From Paracoccaceae bacterium (GTDB lineage Bacteria; Pseudomonadota; Alphaproteobacteria; Rhodobacterales; Rhodobacteraceae), in the NCBI GenBank assembly GCA_013214715.1, contig JABSSB010000025.1, positions 1-14,462 on the forward strand: a stretch of 14,462 bases of DNA. The letters run 5' to 3'. A program made the position numbers and the translations under genes. Positions 8,250 through 14,462 of this stretch are shown piece by piece. Position 1 is the stretch's first letter, and each line of letters begins with the position of its first letter. The notes under the pieces were generated by a model. The model did no database searches, was not told the DNA's origin, and saw only the letters and a program-made list of their open reading frames with translations.

Positions 8250-9959
8250 TCAGGCCGCAGCCAGATCGTCGAGGCTCAGCGCATAAAGCCCGCCAGAGCC
8301 GCTTTGCGCATGGGCCAGCAGCGCCGCATGTTCCGGCAAAAGGCGGGTGATATAGAACTGCGCCACAGCCGTGCGCGGGCCTTCCGGGTCAGCCATCGCC
8401 GCCATCAGGTGGAAATGCCCGCCAAGCACGCGGGCAAAGGCGCGCAGATACGGCACCGCCCCGGCAAACCGGTCATCCATATCGCCCTGCGCCACCAGCC
8501 ATTCTGTAGCCTCGCGCAGGGTTTCGGTGGCCTGCCAGACGGGCTCGGCCAGATCGGGCAGAACCTGACGGGCGGCTTCGGCATGGGCTTCGATCTCGTC
8601 GATCAGTTTGGTGGCGGCCTCGCCGCCATCCATCATCTTGCGCGCCACGAGGTCCATCGCCTGAATGCCATTGGTGCCCTCATAGATCGCGGTCACACGC
8701 ACATCACGGGCAAACTGCGCCGCGCCGGTTTCTTCGACAAAGCCCATGCCGCCATGGACCTGAATGCCGATATTGGCCACATCGATCCCGGTATCCGTCC
8801 CAAAGGCTTTGGCAATCGGCGTCAGAAACGCCGCGCGGGCGCGCCAATCGTCATCTTCGGTCGCGTTCTGCATGTCAATCGCCACCGCACAGGACAGCGC
8901 GATCGCACGGGCGGCAAAAATATCGGCCTTCATCGAAATCAACATCCGCCGCACATCGGCATGGGCGGCGATCGAATAGCCATGCAGTGACGTGCCCTGT
9001 TTGCGCTCCAGCGCATAGGCCAGCGCGTGCTGATACGCCCCCTCGGCCGTGCCAATACCCTGCCCCGCCACGCCGACACGTGCATTGTTCATCATGGTGA
9101 ACATCGCGGCCATGCCCTTGTCGGGCTCTCCCACAAGCCAGCCGGTCGCACCATCATACTGCATCACACAGGTGGGCGAGCCATGCAGTCCCATCTTATG
9201 TTCAAGGCTGACCACTTTCAGGCTGTTGGCAACACCGGCATTGCCTTCGGCATCGGGCAGACGCTTGGGCACGATGAACAGCGAAATCCCCTTGGTACCC
9301 GGCACGCTGTCGGGCAGGCGGGCCAGAACAAGGTGACAGACATTGTCGAGAAAATCATTGTCGCCCCAGGAGATGTAAATCTTCTGCCCGGTGATCGCAT
9401 AGGTGCCATCGCCATTGGGCTCGGCCTTGGTGGTCAGCGACCCGACATCCGATCCGGCCTGCGGTTCGGTCAGGTTCATCGTGCCCGCCCATTCCCCGCT
9501 GATCAGTTTCGGCAGATAGAGTTCCTTGATCTCGTCCGAAGCATGATGCTCAAGCGCCTCGATCTGGCCTTGCGACATCAGCGGCAGCAATTGCAGCGAC
9601 ACGCAGGCCGCGCTCATCATTTCATTGACGGCCGTGGTCACCGAAAAAGGCAGGCCCATGCCGCCATATTCGGGATCGCCGGCGATGCCGACCCAGCCGC
9701 CCTCGGCCACCTGCTTGAACGCGTCGGCAAATCCGGGCGAGGTGCGCACCACCCCGTTCTCAAGAACCGCCGGGTGCAGATCGCCATTGCGCTGCACCGG
9801 ACCCAGCGCATCTTCGCACATCTTGCCCGCTTCGGTCAGAATGGCTGCCACCAGATCTGGTGTCGCTTCGGAAAACCGATCTGTTCCTGCGACGGTGTCA
9901 AACCCGACAACGTGATCGAACAGAAACTTGAATTCTCCAACAGTGCTGCGATACGGCAT
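8250..9959 (-). CDS. Acyl-CoA dehydrogenase, DmdC-like long form
   Basis: This FAD enzyme oxidises acyl-CoA to 2-enoyl-CoA. At 569 residues it belongs to the long acyl-CoA dehydrogenases with an extra N-terminal segment (MPYRSTVGEFKFLFDHVVGF) and a C-terminal domain, the group that includes DmdC (3-methylmercaptopropionyl-CoA dehydrogenase of DMSP breakdown). Visible motifs are MNLTEPQAGSDVG at 161–173 (FAD/substrate region), VHGGMGFVEE at 401–410, and the catalytic glutamate in YEGTNGIQ (Glu427). I place the start at 9957–9959, preceded by a GAGGATT ribosome site; longer upstream readings have no family-like sequence. No other dmd gene is nearby, so a general or other branched or long acyl-CoA substrate is equally possible. 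It forms a two-gene unit with the MBL hydrolase. Confidence 0.94.
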   Translation of the reverse strand: MPYRSTVGEFKFLFDHVVGFDTVAGTDRFSEATPDLVAAILTEAGKMCEDALGPVQRNGDLHPAVLENGVVRTSPGFADAFKQVAEGGWVGIAGDPEYGGMGLPFSVTTAVNEMMSAACVSLQLLPLMSQGQIEALEHHASDEIKELYLPKLISGEWAGTMNLTEPQAGSDVGSLTTKAEPNGDGTYAITGQKIYISWGDNDFLDNVCHLVLARLPDSVPGTKGISLFIVPKRLPDAEGNAGVANSLKVVSLEHKMGLHGSPTCVMQYDGATGWLVGEPDKGMAAMFTMMNNARVGVAGQGIGTAEGAYQHALAYALERKQGTSLHGYSIAAHADVRRMLISMKADIFAARAIALSCAVAIDMQNATEDDDWRARAAFLTPIAKAFGTDTGIDVANIGIQVHGGMGFVEETGAAQFARDVRVTAIYEGTNGIQAMDLVARKMMDGGEAATKLIDEIEAHAEAARQVLPDLAEPVWQATETLREATEWLVAQGDMDDRFAGAVPYLRAFARVLGGHFHLMAAMADPEGPRTAVAQFYITRLLPEHAALLAHAQSGSGGLYALSLDDLAAA

Positions 9960-10103
9960 AATAATCCTCATGTCCGGCTGTGCCGCCCTCTTGCACCCAA
10001 AGCTTGAGATCAGCCAAGGGACATGCGACAGAGGGTGCCTGAAATTTGACCGCATAATCCAAGCCCAGCCCCCCCATGCGCAACCGAAACGCCGCGTCAC
10101 GAG
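9960..10103. promoter_or_regulatory. Divergent intergenic region, acyl-CoA dehydrogenase / Sua5
   Basis: This 144-bp gap separates two divergent genes, so promoters for both should lie here. I see no convincing -35/-10 pair or clear operator. TTGACC at 10046–10051 resembles a plus-strand -35, but no matching -10 follows at normal spacing, where a run of C occurs instead. Confidence 0.3.
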
Positions 10104-11060
10104 ATGACCCTAAGTCAAACACTTCGCCTTAAGCCCTCGCAGGCCGGATTTGAACAGGCCTCAGACCTGCTCAGGACCGGACAGCTTGTCTCTTTTCCGA
10201 CCGAAACGGTCTATGGTCTTGGTGCTGATGCCAGGCAGGGAGAAGCCGTGGCATCGATCTATGCCACCAAAGGTCGGCCCAGTTTCAACCCGCTGATTGT
10301 GCATCTGGCCGATCAGGCCGCGACAGAGCGATATGTGACCTGGTCGCCCAAGGCCGAGGCTTTGGCCGCAGCTTTCTGGCCCGGTCCGCTGACGCTGGTT
10401 CTGCCCTTGCGCGACGGTCACGGGCTCAGTTCGCTTGTGACAGCCGGATTGCCAACGCTGGCCGTACGGGTGCCCGCGCATCCGGCGGCGCGCGCGTTGC
10501 TGCGCCAGTTTGATGGCCCGCTGGCCGCTCCATCGGCCAACCCGTCGGGCAAGATCAGCCCGACACGGGCCGAGCATGTGCTGGCCGGGCTCGACGGCAA
10601 GATCGCCGCCGTGCTGGATGATGGCCCCTGCGGGGTTGGCGTGGAAAGCACCATCGTGGGTCTGGCCAGTGATCCAGTCCTGCTGCGCCCCGGCGGGCTG
10701 GCCAGCGAAGAGATTGAGGCCATGCTCGGCCGCGAGCTAACCCGGCCCGAAGCAGGAGACATTTCCGCCCCTGGTATGTTGACCTCTCACTACGCGCCGG
10801 GCGCAGCCGTGCGCCTGAACGCCACCGAGGCCGCGCCGGGGGAAGTTCTTCTGGGCTTTGGCCCAGTGGCGGGCGATCTGTCCCTGTCCCCCTCGGGCAA
10901 TCTGACTGAGGCCGCCGCACGGCTTTTTGACTGTCTGCATCAGCTGGACCGCATGGGTCAGCCCATCGCCGTCGCGCCGATCCCTCAAACCGGGCTGGGC
11001 CGCGCGATCAACGACCGACTGGTGCGCGCCGCTGCGCCAAGAGGCCACAGCCCCGGCTGA
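10104..11060 (+). CDS. tsaC2: L-threonylcarbamoyladenylate synthase, Sua5 type
   Basis: This makes threonylcarbamoyl-AMP from threonine, bicarbonate and ATP, the first step of the t6A37 modification of tRNAs reading ANN codons. The N-terminal YrdC domain (about 15–200) shows FPTETVYGLGA at 31–41, the KGRPSFNP motif at 56–63, APSANPSGK at 142–150 and ESTIVG at 181–186. The linker SAPGMLTSHYAPG (221–233) and a C-terminal Rossmann-like Sua5 domain make it the long form rather than the short TsaC/YrdC; the total of 318 residues fits. The ATG at 10104 is preceded by no good ribosome site, but the N-terminus aligns with the expected family start. It is divergent from the acyl-CoA dehydrogenase. Confidence 0.96.
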   Translation: MTLSQTLRLKPSQAGFEQASDLLRTGQLVSFPTETVYGLGADARQGEAVASIYATKGRPSFNPLIVHLADQAATERYVTWSPKAEALAAAFWPGPLTLVLPLRDGHGLSSLVTAGLPTLAVRVPAHPAARALLRQFDGPLAAPSANPSGKISPTRAEHVLAGLDGKIAAVLDDGPCGVGVESTIVGLASDPVLLRPGGLASEEIEAMLGRELTRPEAGDISAPGMLTSHYAPGAAVRLNATEAAPGEVLLGFGPVAGDLSLSPSGNLTEAAARLFDCLHQLDRMGQPIAVAPIPQTGLGRAINDRLVRAAAPRGHSPG

Positions 11061-11126
11061 CGTTCCGTCACCCCCCCTTGCCTCAAACCTTCCTAGCTGC
11101 TGAACTATTGAGCAGGAGGAGACATT

Positions 11127-11513
11127 GTGCCACTGCACATTCTTGGACCGATGGTGGTGATCGGCGTGCTTGCCATTGCCGTTCTGCTGCATCTTTTGGG
11201 GCTGTCGCAACGCCTGCGTTTTGACGCGGGCAGCGCGCGGCAGGCTTGGCTGAGGCATTTTCCGGATGCCGCCATTCAGGATGTATTTGTGGCCCCTGAC
11301 GGGCACGCAGCGTTGATCCTGTCCAGCGATGGGCCCGGCGTTGTTTTTGCCATGGGCGCCGATAGTGCCGCAAAATTCCTGCGCGGGGCAGAGTTGCAGC
11401 CAGACCATAAGGGTCTGCACTTCCGCTATAGCGATATTGGCACGCCGGTGATCAGCATTCCGATGCCCTCCCTTCAGCAAGACAGATGGATCAAGGCGAT
11501 GGGGCCGTTATGA
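11127..11513 (+). CDS. Single-helix membrane protein, hypothetical
   Basis: This is a 128-residue protein starting at GTG 11127, chosen because a strong AGGAGGA ribosome site (11114–11120) lies 6 nt upstream. One N-terminal membrane helix (about 5–26) anchors a soluble domain of about 100 residues. I recognise no family or catalytic motif. Its TGA overlaps the ATG of the sterol desaturase gene (ATGA, 11510–11513), so the two are translationally coupled and probably work together or at least at a fixed ratio. The function is unknown. Confidence 0.83.
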   Translation: MPLHILGPMVVIGVLAIAVLLHLLGLSQRLRFDAGSARQAWLRHFPDAAIQDVFVAPDGHAALILSSDGPGVVFAMGADSAAKFLRGAELQPDHKGLHFRYSDIGTPVISIPMPSLQQDRWIKAMGPL

Positions 11514-12439
11514 CCGACAAACTCAGCTATCCCGATGTGGTGAACATGGCCGTGCCTTTCTTTGTCGCGGCGATCCTGATCGAAATCACATGGATTTTGG
11601 TCAAAGGGCGCGGTGGGCGCTATGAAACGCGCGACGCGGTCACCTCGCTCGTCATGGGCGCGGGCTCGGTTGCGTCGGGCATCCTGCTGGGCTTTATCGC
11701 CTGGGGCTTTTTCATGGTGCTGTGGGAGATCACGCCGCTCGACCTGGGCACGTCGGTCTGGGTCGTGCTCCTTTGCTTTGTGCTGGATGACCTGCGCTAT
11801 TATTGGGTGCACCGCTTTGGCCACCGCATCCGCTGGGTCTGGGCCAGCCATGTGAACCACCATTCCAGCCAGCATTACAACCTGACCACAGCGCTGCGCC
11901 AGACATGGACCGGCACGTTTACCTTCATGATGGTGATGCGCGCGCCGCTGATCCTTCTGGGCTTCCACCCGGCGATGGTGCTGTTTGCCGGGGGGCTGAA
12001 CCTGATCTACCAGTTCTGGATTCACACCGAAGCCATCGGCAAACTGCCCCGCTGGGTCGAGGCGGTGATGAACACACCCAGTCACCACCGCGCGCATCAC
12101 GGGCGCAACCCGCGGTATCTGGATTGCAACTATGCCGGGGTCTTCATCATCTGGGACCGACTATTCGGCACTTTCGTGCCCGAAACCGATGGCGACAAGG
12201 TCGATTACGGGCTTGTGCATAATTTGGGCACATTCAACCCGCTGCGCGTGGCCTTCCATGAATGGGTCGGCATGCTGCGCGACATGATGCAGCCGGGCCT
12301 GACGCTGTCTCAACGGGTGAAATATGCCGTATTGCCACCGGGTTACAGCCATGACGGGTCGCGCAGAACATCGGAAGAGATCAAGGCAGATCACCTACGC
12401 GCCCATCCCGAAGATCGCGGCACACCCGGATTTTCGTGA
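11510..12439 (+). CDS. Sterol desaturase / fatty acid hydroxylase family protein
   Basis: This is a 309-residue integral membrane di-iron oxygenase of the fatty acid hydroxylase superfamily. Predicted helices lie around 12–32, 48–72, 80–97 and 135–172. The histidine clusters that bind iron are complete: HRFGH at 101–105, HVNHH at 114–118, His172, and SHHRAHH at 191–197. Bacterial relatives hydroxylate or desaturate lipids, sterols, carotenoids or ornithine lipids; the substrate here cannot be told. I take the ATG at 11510, which overlaps the upstream stop and gives MTDKLSYPDV. An in-frame ATG at 11486 lies inside the preceding gene. The stop codon (12437–12439) is embedded in the first palindrome of the downstream operator-like array. 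Confidence 0.95.
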   Translation: MTDKLSYPDVVNMAVPFFVAAILIEITWILVKGRGGRYETRDAVTSLVMGAGSVASGILLGFIAWGFFMVLWEITPLDLGTSVWVVLLCFVLDDLRYYWVHRFGHRIRWVWASHVNHHSSQHYNLTTALRQTWTGTFTFMMVMRAPLILLGFHPAMVLFAGGLNLIYQFWIHTEAIGKLPRWVEAVMNTPSHHRAHHGRNPRYLDCNYAGVFIIWDRLFGTFVPETDGDKVDYGLVHNLGTFNPLRVAFHEWVGMLRDMMQPGLTLSQRVKYAVLPPGYSHDGSRRTSEEIKADHLRAHPEDRGTPGFS

Positions 12440-12487
12440 TCACACCTCAAGGCGATGTGATCACGGCAAAAAATTATGTGATTACAT
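12435..12487. promoter_or_regulatory. Three GTGATCAC-type palindromes phased at 21 bp
   Basis: Palindromes lie at 12436–12443 (GTGATCAC), 12457–12464 (GTGATCAC) and 12477–12486 (TGTGATTACA, one mismatch from TGTGATCACA). Their centres, 12439.5, 12460.5 and 12481.5, are exactly 21 bp apart, two helical turns. The first two also form a perfect 10-bp inverted repeat (12435–12444 with 12456–12465). No U-tract follows, so a terminator reading is weak. I infer a cooperative operator array, probably for the downstream phaA; the regulator is unknown. Confidence 0.6.
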
Positions 12488-12495
12488 TTGTGAGT

Positions 12496-12505
12496 TTTGC
12501 GCAAA
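12496..12505. promoter_or_regulatory. TTTGCGCAAA palindrome upstream of phaA, candidate PhaR-type operator
   Basis: This perfect 10-bp palindrome shares its TTGCGCAA core with a site upstream of phaB (14272–14279). PhaR repressors of Rhodobacteraceae and Paracoccus are known to bind TGC-rich palindromic sites at polyhydroxybutyrate genes. Assignment to PhaR is inference. Confidence 0.45.
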
Positions 12506-12519
12506 CGTCATGGCGGCGT

Positions 12520-12553
12520 TGCTCTGATGCGCTTGCTGCATGCGCATTGGTGC
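12520..12553. promoter_or_regulatory. TGC-rich segment upstream of phaA
   Basis: Six TGC triplets fall within 34 bp (starting at 12520, 12528, 12534, 12537, 12541 and 12551), including the palindrome ATGCGCAT at 12540–12547. This is the kind of sequence described for PhaR binding. Some enrichment is expected in GC-rich DNA, so confidence is limited. Confidence 0.35.
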
Positions 12554-12665
12554 TGTATCACCACGCCCACAGGCGGACAGGAGCCTGCGGGCCATAATCG
12601 CCGGTTGCGTGTCCGCGGAGTTCATAACCGCCCTATGACCACAAGCTGGCTAAGGGACAGTAGTC

Positions 12666-13841
12666 ATGACAAATGTCGTAATCGCATCCGCCGCACGGAC
12701 CGCCGTGGGCAGCTTCGGCGGCTCGTTCGCCAACACCCCCGCCCATGATCTTGGCGCCACCGTGCTTGAAGCGGTTGTAGAGCGTGCCGGCATCGACAAA
12801 TCGGAAGTATCAGAAACCATTCTGGGTCAGGTGCTGACTGCCGCACAGGGCCAGAACCCTGCGCGACAGGCCCATATAAATGCTGGCCTGCCCGAAGGTT
12901 CCGCCGCTTGGGGCATCAATCAGGTCTGCGGCTCCGGCCTGCGGGCAGTCGCCTTGGGCGCGCAGCATATCCAGCTGGGCGATGCCGAGATTGTCGTGGC
13001 AGGTGGTCAGGAAAATATGACGCTCAGCCCCCATGCCGCCGCCCTGCGTGCCGGTCACAAGATGGGCGACATGAAATATATCGACACGATGATCCGCGAC
13101 GGTCTGTGGGACGCCTTCAACGGCTATCACATGGGCCAGACCGCTGAAAACGTGGCCGAGCAATGGCAGATCACCCGCGAGATGCAGGATGAATTCGCTG
13201 TCGCTTCGCAAAACAAGGCAGAGGCCGCGCAAAAGGCTGGCAAATTCGCCGACGAAATCACGCCGTTTACGGTGAAAACCCGCAAGGGCGATATCGTGGT
13301 CGACAGCGACGAATATATTCGCCATGGCGCCACGATGGCTGCGATGCAGAAACTGCGCCCCGCCTTCACCAAGGACGGAACCGTGACCGCGGCCAATGCC
13401 TCGGGCCTGAATGACGGCGCCGCTGGTGTCCTGCTGATGAGCGACGCCACCGCCGAAGCCAAAGGACTCGAGCCGCTGGCCCGCATCGTGTCCTATGCCA
13501 CCGTCGGTCTGGACCCGAAAATCATGGGCGTGGGCCCGATCTATGCTTCGCGCAAGGCACTGGAAAAAGCCGGTTGGACGCCGCAGGATCTGGATCTTGT
13601 CGAAGCCAATGAAGCCTTCGCCGCGCAGGCCTGCGCCGTAAACAAGGACATGGGCTGGGATCCCGAGATCGTGAACGTGAACGGTGGCGCAATTGCCATT
13701 GGTCACCCGATCGGTGCCTCGGGAGCGCGGGTTCTCAACACGCTGCTTTTCGAGATGAAGCGCCGCGACGCCAAAAAAGGCCTCGCAACGCTGTGCATCG
13801 GTGGCGGCATGGGCGTGGCGCTCTGCGTCGAACGCCCATGA
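12666..13841 (+). CDS. phaA: Acetyl-CoA C-acetyltransferase (beta-ketothiolase)
   Basis: This enzyme condenses two acetyl-CoA to acetoacetyl-CoA, the entry step of polyhydroxybutyrate synthesis, and can work in reverse for degradation; it is a cytoplasmic tetramer. The 391-residue length is typical. The acyl-accepting cysteine is Cys88 in NQVCGSGLRA, the catalytic His347 is in NVNGGAIAIGHPIGASG, and the second cysteine Cys377 is in LCIGGGMG; NEAFA at 315–319 is also conserved. The ATG at 12666 has AAGGGA (12652–12657) 8 nt upstream. The stop overlaps the next start (ATGA, 13838–13841). phaB follows after one small gene, which supports a biosynthetic role. The long leader with several palindromes suggests regulation. 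Confidence 0.97.
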   Translation: MTNVVIASAARTAVGSFGGSFANTPAHDLGATVLEAVVERAGIDKSEVSETILGQVLTAAQGQNPARQAHINAGLPEGSAAWGINQVCGSGLRAVALGAQHIQLGDAEIVVAGGQENMTLSPHAAALRAGHKMGDMKYIDTMIRDGLWDAFNGYHMGQTAENVAEQWQITREMQDEFAVASQNKAEAAQKAGKFADEITPFTVKTRKGDIVVDSDEYIRHGATMAAMQKLRPAFTKDGTVTAANASGLNDGAAGVLLMSDATAEAKGLEPLARIVSYATVGLDPKIMGVGPIYASRKALEKAGWTPQDLDLVEANEAFAAQACAVNKDMGWDPEIVNVNGGAIAIGHPIGASGARVLNTLLFEMKRRDAKKGLATLCIGGGMGVALCVERP

Positions 13842-14191
13842 CCTGCAGGTTCGCCCTGGTCGTCGCGCTTGGCGTGGCGACCATAGCGCCCGCCAAGAGC
13901 CAAGCCCAATCCGCAACGGATCTGGCCGAGTGCATCCTGAGTCACAGCAGCGAGGCAGAGGCCGCCCTGATGACCGATTTTCTGGTGGCGGCCCTGACCG
14001 GGCAATCTCAGGATGCATCACTGGACCCGCTCTATAAGTTGGGCGACGCCTCTGCCAGCTTGGCGGTGTCGCATTGCGGGCAGGATGTTGCAGGGCTTGA
14101 GGGCGACGCCTTCAACGCGGCCTTTGAAATCTACGCCGAAGCCTTAAGCCAACAGGTTCTGGCCGCATCGATGACCCGGCTTGGCTTCTGA
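13838..14191 (+). CDS. Small secreted protein between phaA and phaB, hypothetical
   Basis: This is a 117-residue protein starting at the ATG that overlaps the phaA stop by four bases. The N-terminus is a signal peptide (hydrophobic 5–17), with plausible cleavage after Ser-Gln-Ala at 21–23. The mature part is small, acidic and helical in character, with Cys32 and Cys80 as a possible disulfide pair. I recognise no family. A longer in-frame start at 13793 lies inside phaA and would bury the signal peptide. The coupling to phaA is odd because PhaA acts in the cytoplasm while this product should be exported; it may simply share the transcript. Confidence 0.78.
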   Translation: MTCRFALVVALGVATIAPAKSQAQSATDLAECILSHSSEAEAALMTDFLVAALTGQSQDASLDPLYKLGDASASLAVSHCGQDVAGLEGDAFNAAFEIYAEALSQQVLAASMTRLGF

Positions 14192-14205
14192 GATGAATCA
14201 AACGC

Positions 14206-14217
14206 GACGGCGCCGTC
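14206..14217. promoter_or_regulatory. 12-bp perfect palindrome GACGGCGCCGTC
   Basis: It lies 15 bp after the secreted-protein stop codon. Allowing a 2-base bulge, flanking CGC/GCG bases extend the dyad. It is not followed by a U-tract, so it is not a convincing intrinsic terminator. It could be a processing hairpin or an operator, or chance in GC-rich DNA. Confidence 0.3.
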
Positions 14218-14271
14218 TCGCGCTATGACGCTGCGATAAGCCGGGCCTGAAAAATTGCCTGCGTAACAAAG

Positions 14272-14279
14272 TTGCGCAA
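14272..14279. promoter_or_regulatory. TTGCGCAA palindrome upstream of phaB, candidate PhaR-type operator
   Basis: The same 8-bp core occurs before phaA (12497–12504). Here it covers the proposed phaB -35 hexamer, a position suited to repression. A TTGCCTGCGTAAC stretch (14255–14267) adds two more TGC triplets nearby. Confidence 0.45.
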
Positions 14280-14300
14280 ATAAAAACCTGAACGTATGAA
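14272..14300 (+). promoter_or_regulatory. Candidate phaB promoter
   Basis: TTGCGC (14272–14277) as -35 and TATGAA (14295–14300) as -10 are separated by 17 bp, in an AT-richer patch than its surroundings. The match to the sigma-70 consensus is partial. It would allow phaB to be expressed separately from phaA. Confidence 0.35.
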
Positions 14301-14330
14301 TGTTACGAATTGAAGTCTGAGGAGGGAAAA

Positions 14331-14462
14331 ATGTCCCGTATCGCTCTTGTCACTGGTGGATCCCGCGGGATCGGCGCCGCCATTTCCAAAGCCCTGAAAG
14401 CCGAAGGCTGCACCGTTGCTGCCACCTATGCTGGCAATGATGAGGCTGCCGCCAAATTCACC
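14331..14462 (+). CDS. phaB: Acetoacetyl-CoA reductase (5' part only)
   Basis: The first 44 codons of a short-chain dehydrogenase are present; the gene runs off the window. TGGSRGIG at residues 8–15 is the NADPH-binding Rossmann glycine motif, and the N-terminus (MSRIALVTGGSRGIGAAI) is typical of PhaB. With phaA upstream, the likely reaction is NADPH reduction of acetoacetyl-CoA to (R)-3-hydroxybutyryl-CoA in the cytoplasm for polymer synthesis. The start is fixed by a strong GAGGAGGG ribosome site (14319–14326) 4 nt upstream. A different SDR such as FabG cannot be excluded from 44 residues alone, but context favours PhaB. Confidence 0.88.
   Translation, partial: MSRIALVTGGSRGIGAAISKALKAEGCTVAATYAGNDEAAAKFT

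Noticed and set aside
9027..10007. 326-codon plus-strand open frame
   Set aside because: It is antisense to the acyl-CoA dehydrogenase, which has full family motifs; His/Arg/Gly-rich composition is typical of GC-rich shadow frames.
9960..10100. N-terminal extension of the acyl-CoA dehydrogenase to 10100
   Set aside because: The extra 47 residues do not resemble the family, and the start at 9959 has a GAGG ribosome site and the typical MPYR N-terminus.
12435..12467. Intrinsic terminator for the sterol desaturase gene
   Set aside because: The 10-bp inverted repeat is perfect but is followed by an A-run, with no U-tract on either strand. Each arm is itself palindromic and a third copy follows at the same spacing, which fits operators better.
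12810..14021. 403-codon minus-strand open frame
   Set aside because: It is antisense to phaA, whose catalytic motifs are intact; the antisense product has no recognisable domain.
14203..14222. Intrinsic terminator after the secreted-protein gene
   Set aside because: The dyad has almost no loop and no following U-tract.
1..14462. Mobile element, phage island, CRISPR array, or tRNA/rRNA gene
   Set aside because: I found no transposase, integrase, direct-repeat/spacer pattern or tRNA-like fold; the gene content is core-type and nearly all coding. The DUF1353-like lipoprotein alone does not indicate a prophage.

Overview
The window looks like a chromosomal segment from a high-GC alphaproteobacterium, most likely a Rhodobacteraceae (Roseobacter-group) member. 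The reasons are the GC-rich codon use throughout, the gene order argH / small lipoprotein / DUF2834 / lysA / TIGR02302, a DmdC-like long acyl-CoA dehydrogenase, and a phaA–phaB polyhydroxybutyrate module. I see no insertion sequence, phage gene, CRISPR array, tRNA or rRNA. Almost all of it is ordinary, tightly packed core genome.

Layout. Positions 1–481 (minus) hold a TlpA-type thioredoxin whose C-terminus is cut by the window edge. It diverges, with only 25 bp between start codons, from argH (507–1895), which is chained by overlapping stop/start codons to a tiny Gly-rich lipoprotein (1892–2107) and a three-helix DUF2834 membrane protein (2107–2421). A convergent lipoprotein with a DUF1353-like motif (2418–3125, minus) overlaps the end of that operon by four bases. 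Next come lysA (3238–4524) and, 14 bp later, a large TIGR02302/DUF4175 protein with a long Gln/Gly-rich periplasmic tail (4539–7172). A minus-strand pair follows: a DmdC-like acyl-CoA dehydrogenase (8250–9959) and, 4 bp downstream, a metallo-beta-lactamase-fold hydrolase (7196–8245). Divergent from it is the Sua5-type threonylcarbamoyl-AMP synthase (10104–11060). A single-helix membrane protein (11127–11513) is translationally coupled to a sterol desaturase/fatty acid hydroxylase family enzyme (11510–12439). The window closes with phaA (12666–13841), a coupled small secreted protein (13838–14191) and the start of phaB (14331–).

Function. Several genes supply or consume central metabolites. 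argH and lysA finish arginine and lysine synthesis. The acyl-CoA dehydrogenase and MBL hydrolase probably act on acyl-CoA or related thioester intermediates. PhaA and PhaB convert acetyl-CoA to 3-hydroxybutyryl-CoA for storage polymer.

The most notable signals are regulatory. The 226-bp gap before phaA contains three GTGATCAC-like palindromes whose centres are exactly 21 bp apart (12435–12487). A TTTGCGCAAA palindrome and a segment with six TGC triplets follow. The TTGCGCAA core recurs before phaB, where it overlaps a plausible -35 element. I read the TGC/TTGCGCAA elements as candidate PhaR-type operators. The 21-bp-phased array I cannot assign to a known regulator.
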